Below, piece by piece: positions 57,566 to 64,000 of a stretch of DNA of 64,000 bases (position 1 is the stretch's first letter; each line of letters starts with the position of its first letter). Both the position numbers and the translations under genes were made by a program. Source of the stretch: Amycolatopsis nigrescens CSC17Ta-90 (GTDB lineage: Bacteria > Actinomycetota > Actinomycetes > Mycobacteriales > Pseudonocardiaceae); assembly GCF_000384315.1 (NCBI RefSeq), contig NZ_ARVW01000001.1, forward strand, positions 5,270,157 to 5,334,156, in the 5' to 3' direction. The notes beneath the pieces are model-generated. The model was not told where the DNA came from. It saw only the letters and a list, made by a program, of their open reading frames with translations, and did no database searches.

Positions 57566-59359
57566 ATGGTGCACACCTCCATACCGGAGTGTTTCGCCGC
57601 TCAGGTGGCGCGGACACCGGACGCGGTCGCGGTTTCCAGCGGCGCGCTCCAGCTGACCTACCGGGAACTGGACGAGCGGGCCGGGCGGCTGGCGCAGCGG
57701 CTCCGCGATCTCGGCACACTGCCCGAGGAGCCCGTCGCGATCGACATGGACCGTTCCGCCGTACTGGTGGTGGCCATTCTGGCGGTGCTCAAGGCAGGGG
57801 CCAGCTATCTGCCGTTGCACAGCGCGTATCCGATCGAGCGCAGTCAGCGGATCGTGGACGGCGCCGGCTGCCGGGTACTGCTGGCCGACGAGGTCACCCG
57901 GCGGCGGGGCCTGCCGCGGGGCTGCACAGTGGTGCTTGCCGACGACGAGCTGGAGTACGCGTCGCGGCCGGAGCCCGGTGTTACGGCACCGGCCGGGCCG
58001 AACCGGATCGCCTACCTGATGCACACCTCGGGTTCGACGGGACAACCGAAGGGCGTCGCGGTCACCCATCGCGGGGTGCTCGGGCTGGCGCTGGACTCGT
58101 GCTGGGACGGCGGCCGTCACGAACGGGTGCTGATGGTGGCCCCGTACGCGTTCGGCGTGTCCACTTACGAGCTCTGGGTGCCCCTGCTGCGCGGCGGCCG
58201 GATCGTCATCCCGGCGCCGGGACCGCTGGACGTGCGCGGCCTGCGGCGGGAGATCACCGAGGGTCAGATCACCGGCCTGCACCTGACCGCTGGGCTCTTC
58301 CGGGTGATCGCCGACGAGGCGCCGGACTGCCTCGACGGGGTGCGCGAGGTGCTCACCGGAGGCGACGTGATCGCCCCGAAGGCGGTGCAGCGGGTCCTCG
58401 AAGCCTGCCCGGACCTGGTGGTTCGCGCCATGTACGGCGGCACCGAGGTCTCCTCGTTCGCCACCAGCTCCCCGATGACGGCGCCCTACCGGGCCAGTAC
58501 CAGCGTGCCGGTCGGGCGCGCACTGGACGACGTCGAACTGCACATCCTCGACGCGGCGCTGCGGCCGGTCGGCCGTGGCGAGGTCGGGGAGCTCTACATC
58601 GGCGGCGAGCGACTGGCGCTGGGCTACGCTGGCCGCGCCGGGCTCACCGCGGAACGCTTCGTCGCGGACCCGTTCGCGGGTGGCGGGCGACGGCTGTACC
58701 GCACCGGGGACCTGATGCGGTGGACCCCGGACGGGCTACTCGAGTTCGTCGGCAGGGCCAGTGACCAGGTCAAGATCCGCGGGTTCCGGGTGGAGCTCGG
58801 CGAGGTCGAGGCGGTGCTGGCCGGGCACGCCGGTGTCGCGCACGTCGCGGTCGTGGCCAAGGCGCCGGAACCCGGCGAGCAGCGGCTGGTCGCCTACGTG
58901 GTGCCGGGCCACGGCGAGTTCGACACCACCGCCTTGCTGGCGCACGCCGCGGCCAGCCTGCCCGAGTACATGCTGCCGTCCACCGTGGTGGTGCTGACCG
59001 AGCTGCCGCTGACCTCCAACGGAAAGCTGGACCGTGCGGCACTGCCGGAGCCGGTCTTCGCCACCGCGGGCGGCTACCGCGCGCCGGAGACGCCCCGACA
59101 GGAGGCGTTGTGCGCCTTGTTCACCGAAGTGCTCGGTGTTGCGCGCGTGGGTGTCGACGACAGCTTCTTCGACCTGGACGGCCAGTCGCTGCTGGCGATG
59201 CGGCTGGTCAGCCGCATCGGCGCGCTGCTCGACGTCGAGCTCTCCATCGCCGACGTGTTCAACGCGCCGACGGTGTCCGATCTGGACAAGCTGATCGAGG
59301 ACATGGCTCCGGCCGACGAGTCGCTTGTGGACAGTGCGACGAAAGGACGGAACGGATGA
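57566..59359 (+). CDS. NRPS adenylation-PCP didomain protein
   Basis: 597 aa. Adenylation domain about 1-510: LTYRELDERAGRLA, A3 loop TSGSTGQPKG near 153-162, A5 region MYGGTEVSS, A7 YRTGDLM, A8 RGFRVELGEVE, A10 TSNGKLDR with catalytic lysine. PCP about 515-590 with S541 in FFDLDGQSLLAMRL. At core A4 the sequence is YAFGVSTYELW where alpha-amino-acid domains read F-D-x-S-V; the aspartate anchoring the alpha-amino group seems replaced by glycine, so the substrate may be a beta-amino or non-amino acid. ATG follows GAAGGAG. Stop overlaps the MbtH start. Confidence 0.9.
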   Translation: MVHTSIPECFAAQVARTPDAVAVSSGALQLTYRELDERAGRLAQRLRDLGTLPEEPVAIDMDRSAVLVVAILAVLKAGASYLPLHSAYPIERSQRIVDGAGCRVLLADEVTRRRGLPRGCTVVLADDELEYASRPEPGVTAPAGPNRIAYLMHTSGSTGQPKGVAVTHRGVLGLALDSCWDGGRHERVLMVAPYAFGVSTYELWVPLLRGGRIVIPAPGPLDVRGLRREITEGQITGLHLTAGLFRVIADEAPDCLDGVREVLTGGDVIAPKAVQRVLEACPDLVVRAMYGGTEVSSFATSSPMTAPYRASTSVPVGRALDDVELHILDAALRPVGRGEVGELYIGGERLALGYAGRAGLTAERFVADPFAGGGRRLYRTGDLMRWTPDGLLEFVGRASDQVKIRGFRVELGEVEAVLAGHAGVAHVAVVAKAPEPGEQRLVAYVVPGHGEFDTTALLAHAAASLPEYMLPSTVVVLTELPLTSNGKLDRAALPEPVFATAGGYRAPETPRQEALCALFTEVLGVARVGVDDSFFDLDGQSLLAMRLVSRIGALLDVELSIADVFNAPTVSDLDKLIEDMAPADESLVDSATKGRNG

Positions 59360-59544
59360 CGAACCCCTTTGACGACCAGGACGGCGGCTACCTGACGCTG
59401 GTCAACGCCGCGGGCCAGCATTCGCTGTGGCCGGGGGAGGTCGCTGTGGCGGACGGCTGGACGGTCGCGTACGGGCCGGCCACGCGCGAGGCGTGCCTGG
59501 AATACGCGGAGGCGCACTGGACCGATCTGCGGCCGGCAGGTTAG
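59356..59544 (+). CDS. MbtH-like protein
   Basis: 62 aa with the family signature: NAAGQHSLWPGEVAVADGW and the C-terminal WTDLRP. MbtH proteins bind adenylation domains and are often needed for their folding or activity. The ATG overlaps the NRPS stop by four bases, so it surely serves that A domain. Confidence 0.95.
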   Translation: MTNPFDDQDGGYLTLVNAAGQHSLWPGEVAVADGWTVAYGPATREACLEYAEAHWTDLRPAG

Positions 59545-59593
59545 CCGTACCGACCACTGGCACATCCGCTCGAGACAAAGGACCGACGCTCCG

Positions 59594-60832
59594 ATGACTG
59601 CTGCCGCCCGTGTCGAAGAACAGGGCTTCCCCCTTCCGCCCGAACCGGGCCTGACGCCGGCCGAGATCATCGCGCGGGCGGAGGCGATCGCGCTGACCCT
59701 GGTGCCACGCCAGGCCGAGACCGAAGAGCGCACCTACTACGCGCTGGACACGCACGAGCGGTTCACCAGGGCCGGTTTCTACCGGATACTGGTGCCCCGG
59801 CGCTACGGCGGTTACGAGTTCGGGGTGGAGACCTTCGCCAGGGTCGCGATGGCACTGGCCCGCGGCTGCCCGTCCACCGGGTGGATGTACCAGTTCGGCG
59901 CGGCGCACGCGCTCGCCGTGGCCACCCTGTTCGGTGCGCGGGCGCAGGACGAGCTGTTCGCCGGCGGGGATTTCATCTGCCCGGCCACGGTGGCCCCGAG
60001 CGGCACCGCCGAGCCCGACGGCGATGGTGGCTGGCTGGTCAACGGGACCTGGGCGTACTGCTCGGGAGCGCCGTATGCGACGCATTTCCTCGGCCACACC
60101 CTGGTCGCCAGCGAAGAAGGGGCACCGCCGGAGCCGATGTTGTTCATCGCGCCACGGGAACTGTGGCGGCTCGGCAGCGACTGGGGCGGCCAGTTGGGGC
60201 TGAAGGGCAGTGGCTCGCACAGCATCACTCTGGACAACGCCCGCATTCCCGGTGATTTCGCCCTCGACATGCATCTGAGCCGGCACAGCGTCACCGGTGG
60301 AACCCCGGGCCGGACGTTGCACCGGAGCCCGGAATACGGCGGCGGCCCGCTGAGCTTCATGTTGCTGGAGCTGGGTTTCCTGGCGGTCGGCATGGCGAAG
60401 GGCGCGCTCGACGCGTACGAGGAGCTGATGCGCTCGCGAAACACGCTGTTCCCGCCGATCGTGTCCAGAGTGGACGATCCGGACTACCAGTTCCGGTACG
60501 GCGAGGCGACCGGCATGATCGCCGCCGCCGAGGCCGCGATCATGAACGCGCTGCGGCAGTGGAGCGACCTGTGCGCACTCGAGCCGGCGGCGTTCACCCG
60601 GCAGGAGGAGCTGCGGCTCGCCCTGATCAGCCGCGAGGCGGTCCGGCTGAGCTGGCGCGCGGTGGAGGGTCAGCTGTTCCCCACCGCCGGTTCCAGCTCG
60701 GTGCGCCACGGCGAGCGGGTGGAACGGGTGTGGCGCGACATGTCCATGATGCACAGCCACGCCGGGCTCGGGGTGTTCCTGACGAACTTGGCGAACAGGG
60801 AGCTGGCCAGAGCCCGCTTCGACGCCGCGTGA
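59594..60832 (+). CDS. Acyl-CoA dehydrogenase-fold flavin monooxygenase (HsaA/DszC-like)
   Basis: 412 aa. Acyl-CoA dehydrogenase fold with the Acyl-CoA_dh_2 type C-terminal bundle: GFYRILVPRRYGGYE, RGCPSTGWMYQFGAAHALAV, GWLVNGTWAYCSGA and SHSITLDNARIP, ending MMHSHAGLGVFLTNLANREL. These features fit group D, reduced-flavin-dependent hydroxylases rather than true dehydrogenases. It lies 49 bases after MbtH, so its likely substrate is the PCP-bound acyl or aminoacyl group, with FADH2 from the flavin reductase at 45976, by analogy to SgcC/SgcE6. Confidence 0.82.
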   Translation: MTAAARVEEQGFPLPPEPGLTPAEIIARAEAIALTLVPRQAETEERTYYALDTHERFTRAGFYRILVPRRYGGYEFGVETFARVAMALARGCPSTGWMYQFGAAHALAVATLFGARAQDELFAGGDFICPATVAPSGTAEPDGDGGWLVNGTWAYCSGAPYATHFLGHTLVASEEGAPPEPMLFIAPRELWRLGSDWGGQLGLKGSGSHSITLDNARIPGDFALDMHLSRHSVTGGTPGRTLHRSPEYGGGPLSFMLLELGFLAVGMAKGALDAYEELMRSRNTLFPPIVSRVDDPDYQFRYGEATGMIAAAEAAIMNALRQWSDLCALEPAAFTRQEELRLALISREAVRLSWRAVEGQLFPTAGSSSVRHGERVERVWRDMSMMHSHAGLGVFLTNLANRELARARFDAA

Positions 60833-60843
60833 AAGGTGTTGTG

Positions 60844-61866
60844 ATGAAGGCAGCCGTGATACCCGAGGTCAACGGCCGGTGGGAGTTGCTCGACGTGCCG
60901 ATGCCGCAACCCGGGCCGGGGGAGGTGCTGATCAAGGTGGCCGCCTGCGGCATGTGCGTGAACGACGTGATGGCCACCCGCGGGCAGATCCCGTTCCCGG
61001 CGATCACCCCGGCGATCACCGGGCACGAACCGGTGGGCGAGGTGGTCGAACTCGGTCGCGGTGTCACCAGCCGCGCGGTGGGCGACCGGGTGGGCGCCAC
61101 CTGGGTGCGGGCCACCTGCGGGCGTTGCGACTACTGCCGGCTCGGCCTGCCGGTGACCGGGCAGTCGGTGTTCAACTGCGTCGCGCCGGTCACCACCGGG
61201 TTCAGCGTGCAGGGCGGCCACGCGGAGTACTTGGTGGCCGGCGCCGACGAGACCGTGCTGATCCCGGACGGGCTGTCCGCTGAACTGGCGGCTCCGGTGC
61301 TGTGCGCCGGCTACACCAGTTGGAGCGCGCTGTGCCAGGCCGAGCCGGGGCCGGGCGAACGGGTCGCGGTGCTCGGGGTCGGTGGGCTGGGGCACCTGGC
61401 CCTGCAGTTCTCGCACACCTGCGGGTACGAGACCGTCGCGATGACCAACTCGGCCGAGAAGCACGAGCTGGCCGGAAAACTCGGCGCGGACTTCGTTGTG
61501 GGCAGTGGCGCGGAGCTCCGGGAGGCCGGCGGCGCCGACGTGATCCTGGTGACCGCCCCGTCCTACAGCGCGGCCACCGAGGCGATGCAGGGCCTGCGCG
61601 TCGGCGGCAGGCTGGTGCTGGCCGGTATCGACCCCGACGAGTCCTTCGTCATCCCTCCCGCCGTCGTCTATCCGTTCTTCGCGCAGGGCAACCGGATTCT
61701 GGGCGCGACGCACAACGGCCTGCCGTATCTCCGCGAAGCCCTGCGCCTGGTGGCGGAGGGCAGGGTCACCCCGATGGTCGAGGTTTTCGAGATGGCGGAA
61801 GTGGCCGACGCGGTGGACCGGGTCGGCAAGGGCGACGTCCGTTTCCGCGCCGTCGTCAAATACTGA
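60844..61866 (+). CDS. Zinc-dependent medium-chain alcohol dehydrogenase
   Basis: 340 aa. Catalytic zinc ligands in CGMCVNDV and GHEPVGEV, GDRVG, a partial structural-zinc lobe (CGRCDYCRLG with a later NC), and the NAD(P) fold VLGVGGLGHLALQF. The structural site has lost one standard cysteine spacing. It interconverts alcohol and carbonyl groups; being last gene of the A-PCP operon (11-base gap), it probably acts on the same building block. ATG 60844, or GTG 60841. A strong terminator follows. Confidence 0.88.
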   Translation: MKAAVIPEVNGRWELLDVPMPQPGPGEVLIKVAACGMCVNDVMATRGQIPFPAITPAITGHEPVGEVVELGRGVTSRAVGDRVGATWVRATCGRCDYCRLGLPVTGQSVFNCVAPVTTGFSVQGGHAEYLVAGADETVLIPDGLSAELAAPVLCAGYTSWSALCQAEPGPGERVAVLGVGGLGHLALQFSHTCGYETVAMTNSAEKHELAGKLGADFVVGSGAELREAGGADVILVTAPSYSAATEAMQGLRVGGRLVLAGIDPDESFVIPPAVVYPFFAQGNRILGATHNGLPYLREALRLVAEGRVTPMVEVFEMAEVADAVDRVGKGDVRFRAVVKY

Positions 61867-61879
61867 CCAGCAGCTAAAG

Positions 61880-61916
61880 CGAACCCCCGGCGACTAGTCC
61901 TTTCGCCGGGGGTTCG
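61880..61916. terminator. Terminator closing the biosynthetic locus
   Basis: Perfect 13-bp stem, CGAACCCCCGGCG (61880-61892) and CGCCGGGGGTTCG (61904-61916), 11-nt loop, then TTCC. Lies between converging genes and marks the right edge of the locus. Confidence 0.9.
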
Positions 61917-61925
61917 TTCCAGTCG

Positions 61926-62111
61926 TCAGCGGGCCGCGCACTCCAGGAACGCACGCCACGCGCCCGGAGTGATCGCGAGGTGCCCCGCCTGCCGGTTCTT
62001 GGTGTCGCGGACACCGACCGCATCAGAGCCGATAGCCACCTCTACGCAATTCTCTTTGTCTCCCGAGTACGTTGACTTGCGCCAATTGGTGCGCAGGTCA
62101 TGTGCCGTCAT
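61926..62111 (-). CDS. DUF397 domain protein
   Basis: 61 aa, full DUF397: WRKSTYSGDKENCVEVA, VGVRDTKN and the closing ITPGAWRAFLE. These small proteins are encoded beside XRE-DUF5753 regulators in actinomycetes and modulate them in developmental or antibiotic control (WhiJ/BldB-like systems). Its ATG overlaps the stop of the upstream regulator (ATGA), so the pair is coexpressed. Confidence 0.93.
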   Translation of the reverse strand: MTAHDLRTNWRKSTYSGDKENCVEVAIGSDAVGVRDTKNRQAGHLAITPGAWRAFLECAAR

Positions 62112-62950
62112 TGTGTCCTCTCCATCTGGTCGATCACCTCGGCGATGAGCTTCAAGGAATTCTCGGGGCTCATCGCCTTTTCAGTGCGCAGTGTCGTTGC
62201 GACCCTGCCGAACTCCGCCACGTCGTCGTCCTCGTAGATGAAGGCGCTGGAGCTTTGATGCTCGGCATAGACGATGGGCGGAGACTTCGCGAACTCGTAG
62301 AAGACGAACCCACCGATCAGACCGCGATGCCATCCGGCGCCGGTGGGCACTACCCGTAGTTCGATATTCGGCTGCGCCTTCAGGGTCTTGACCAGGTAGC
62401 GCAACTGCTCAAGATGTATTTCGGTGCCTCCGACGAGCGTATGCAGCGCGCTTTCGCCGATGAGTGCGACCATCTCGGTTGGGTCGGCCGTGGCCAGGAT
62501 GTCTCGGCGTGCGTTGCGCAGCATGACCGCGTGCTCGTCGTTGCCGATGATCGCCCGCGCGTATACCGACGCCTGGAGCAGGCCCGGCATCATGAACGGG
62601 GACCACTCAGTTATGCGCTGGGCAGTGCGCTCGCACTCCAGTACGCCACCCAGCGCGGGCGAGATACCGGGAATTCCACCGGCCAACCAGTTCGCATCCG
62701 GATCAGTGGCGTTCCTGCCAAGATCGAGGATACGGTCCCTATCCTCGCCCGTTACACCAATGGCTTGCAGGTAGGCGCCGATGTCCTCCAGCTTCGGAAC
62801 TCGCTTACCGGTTTCCCAGTACGAGATGGTCGAGTGGCCGATGCCCATCTTCTTGCCCACTTCGCGGACGCCAAGGCCCGCCGCTTCGCGCGCCTGACGC
62901 ATCGCCGAAGCGAGCGCTCGGACGCGCGGAGTCCCAGTGGTCGCCACCAT
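62108..62950 (-). CDS. XRE-family regulator with DUF5753 domain
   Basis: 280 aa. N-terminal XRE helix-turn-helix (LASAMRQAREAAGLGVREVG, MGIGHSTISYWETGKRVPKL), then the DUF5753 sensor domain from about 100 (ECERTAQRITEWSPFMMPGL, ALHTLVGGTEIHLEQLRYLV, LRVVPTGAGWHRGLIGGFVF). It pairs with the overlapping DUF397 gene. ATG 62950 (MVATTGTPRV) is chosen over longer forms, which lack conserved sequence. Two palindromes 58-92 bases upstream may be its operators. Control target probably the divergent small genes. Confidence 0.9.
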   Translation of the reverse strand: MVATTGTPRVRALASAMRQAREAAGLGVREVGKKMGIGHSTISYWETGKRVPKLEDIGAYLQAIGVTGEDRDRILDLGRNATDPDANWLAGGIPGISPALGGVLECERTAQRITEWSPFMMPGLLQASVYARAIIGNDEHAVMLRNARRDILATADPTEMVALIGESALHTLVGGTEIHLEQLRYLVKTLKAQPNIELRVVPTGAGWHRGLIGGFVFYEFAKSPPIVYAEHQSSSAFIYEDDDVAEFGRVATTLRTEKAMSPENSLKLIAEVIDQMERTQ

Positions 62951-63007
62951 GCACCACATCCTATCTAGGCCGTCACGGAGTGTTCCCCCGTATGGTGCAT
63001 TGTTAGG

Positions 63008-63042
63008 TGGTCGCGGACCAGTCATAGTGGTCGCAGACCACT
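63008..63042. promoter_or_regulatory. Paired palindromes, putative XRE operators
   Basis: TGGTC-GCG-GACCA (63008-63020) and AGTGGTC-GCA-GACCACT (63026-63042) have centres 20 bases apart, near two DNA turns, suggesting two dimers bound on one face. They lie between the XRE regulator and the divergent small genes. Confidence 0.6.
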
Positions 63043-63086
63043 TGAAGTGACGCACCACTCTAACCAGCTGCCAGCGGGAGGCGGAC

Positions 63087-63371
63087 ATGTGGCTACCGAT
63101 CGCATGGGTTGCGGCGATGCTGGCGGTGTTCGCTGCGTCGCTGTTCACGCACCGCATCATCGACCGGCCCGGACCCGTCTCCCGCTACCTGCGGTACCGG
63201 CTCCACATACGCCAGGTGCGCAGATCCTTTACTGCCGATCAGGACAGCAGCATGGCCAGCGCCCGGGGTCGGCACGCCGCTATCCCGCCCGAACGGCACG
63301 GCCTGCGTTGGCGGACCGTCATGGACGCCGAGCACGGCTTCGAGCACTACGAGAAGGTGGAGTGGCCGTGA
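63087..63371 (+). CDS. Small membrane-anchored protein
   Basis: 94 aa. One N-terminal hydrophobic helix (about 2-22, LPIAWVAAMLAVFAASLFTH), then a basic, arginine-rich cytoplasmic part and an acidic end (MDAEHGFEHYEKVEWP). GGGAGG precedes the ATG. No family recognised; small proteins of this kind are common beside XRE-DUF5753/DUF397 pairs. First of three overlapping genes and just downstream of the paired palindromes. Confidence 0.65.
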   Translation: MWLPIAWVAAMLAVFAASLFTHRIIDRPGPVSRYLRYRLHIRQVRRSFTADQDSSMASARGRHAAIPPERHGLRWRTVMDAEHGFEHYEKVEWP

Positions 63372-63682
63372 CTGTGGCGCTAGTCCGGCTGAAGCGGGGC
63401 GTGGTCGGCGAAACCAGGCGGTGCGTGCACCTCGGAAAGACCTACGACGCCGCAGCGCGCACGGTAACGACGTGGTGCGGTCAGGCGCTCAAGGTCGAGC
63501 AGTTGGAACTCCTGAATGGCCCCCAGGGGTCGGTGTGTGAGGCGTGCCTGCGCCATTCACCCGGCAACGGCGCCTCCCCTGAGCCCCTGATCGCCGTAAC
63601 TCTCCCCCAGGGCGGCGGTCAGGTGTACACCCCGGCGGGTTCGGATGCCCCCGAATCCGGGCCCGCCGGGGGCCAAGCATGA
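63368..63682 (+). CDS. Small cysteine-containing hypothetical protein
   Basis: 104 aa. Has RRCVHLGKTYD, TTWCGQALK and CEACLRH, four cysteines and two histidines that could form a zinc site, then a Pro/Gly-rich tail. GTG 63368 overlaps the preceding TGA (GTGA), and its own stop overlaps the next start (ATGA). No recognised family. Confidence 0.6.
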   Translation: MTVALVRLKRGVVGETRRCVHLGKTYDAAARTVTTWCGQALKVEQLELLNGPQGSVCEACLRHSPGNGASPEPLIAVTLPQGGGQVYTPAGSDAPESGPAGGQA

Positions 63683-63933
63683 CCCGGGTGCACGTGGTCA
63701 TGCCACGCGCGGACCGCGGGTCGGGTGCGGGCATGTTCCATTTCACGGACACCGAGCCCGATAGCGACGCGCCGGTTCGTGGACGCTGCGGGCGGGAGTT
63801 CGAACGGTGCGGCCTCGACTGGATGTCCGATGCGTTCCGCGCGCCCCGGCGGCTCACCTGCCCAGGCTGCCTGGTGGAGATGCCGTTCACCGCGCCGGTC
63901 GAAAGTCTCCGGTTCGACCCGCCGTCCAGATAG
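63679..63933 (+). CDS. Small zinc-finger-like hypothetical protein
   Basis: 84 aa. Cysteines at RGRCGREFERCGLDW and RLTCPGCLVEM are spaced like a treble-clef or zinc ribbon. ATG overlaps the upstream stop by four bases. Third gene of the small operon; no promoter or terminator seen after it in the last 67 bases. Probably a DNA- or protein-binding partner of the XRE system, an inference from location. Confidence 0.6.
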   Translation: MTRVHVVMPRADRGSGAGMFHFTDTEPDSDAPVRGRCGREFERCGLDWMSDAFRAPRRLTCPGCLVEMPFTAPVESLRFDPPSR

Positions 63934-64000
63934 CCGTTGGCCTGACCCGCAACCATCATCATGATCACGGATCGCGAACTCAGCTGTTCGGGAATCTGTT

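Overview
The window is high-GC actinomycete DNA, most likely Pseudonocardiales (Amycolatopsis-like). The signs are strong G/C in third codon positions, GTG/TTG starts, four-base ATGA/GTGA overlaps, EspC-like type VII secretion proteins, an XRE-DUF5753/DUF397 pair, AfsR/SARP and YtrA-GntR regulators. I see no rRNA, tRNA, CRISPR array, transposase or phage gene. The organism is an inference.

Left flank (1-17.2 kb) is ordinary chromosome. It holds an MFS exporter with a C-terminal winged-helix tail, a GntR-ABC transporter operon, a type VII-like operon (EspC-like, WSG protein, YbaB), small enzymes (SDR, VOC, MmcQ, siderophore-interacting, DapA-like) and their regulators. It also holds a second type VII-like set (EspC-like, DUF1023 hydrolase, lipoprotein), a threonine dehydratase and a DUF2306 membrane protein.

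Centre (about 17.3-61.9 kb) is a large biosynthetic locus. Its core is an enediyne warhead cassette: two UnbL (DUF1702), UnbV, UnbU, a P450, a subunit-3-like protein with a GMC oxidoreductase, an AhpD-like protein, the iterative PKSE (KS-AT-ACP-KR-DH-PPTase, 1952 aa), the hotdog thioesterase TEBC, a flavin reductase and acyl-CoA carboxylase beta and epsilon subunits. On the left lie an MFS pump, a TAT-exported FAD oxidase, HxlR and SARP regulators, and a YcaO/E1-like plus SagB dehydrogenase pair typical of azoline/azole RiPPs (TOMMs). On the right lie unknown proteins, an FAD oxidoreductase, a 57-aa peptide gene that could be a RiPP precursor, and an A-PCP protein with MbtH, a flavin monooxygenase and an alcohol dehydrogenase. 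A histidine kinase, a LuxR-type response regulator and an unusual AraC protein occur on both sides of the cassette as paralogous sets. The right-hand kinase is a tandem fusion of two complete kinases. A 13-bp-stem terminator at 61880-61916 closes the locus.

Right flank (61.9-64 kb) is an XRE-DUF5753/DUF397 pair divergent from three small overlapping genes, with two palindromes between them.

Proposed working model (inference): carboxylase supplies malonyl-CoA; PKSE makes and TEBC releases the polyene; UnbL/V/U, P450, GMC and AhpD-like proteins mature it. The A-PCP/MbtH/monooxygenase/reductase group prepares an acyl building block. YcaO/SagB may heterocyclise and oxidise a peptide. Whether the RiPP and polyketide parts act on one product is unknown.
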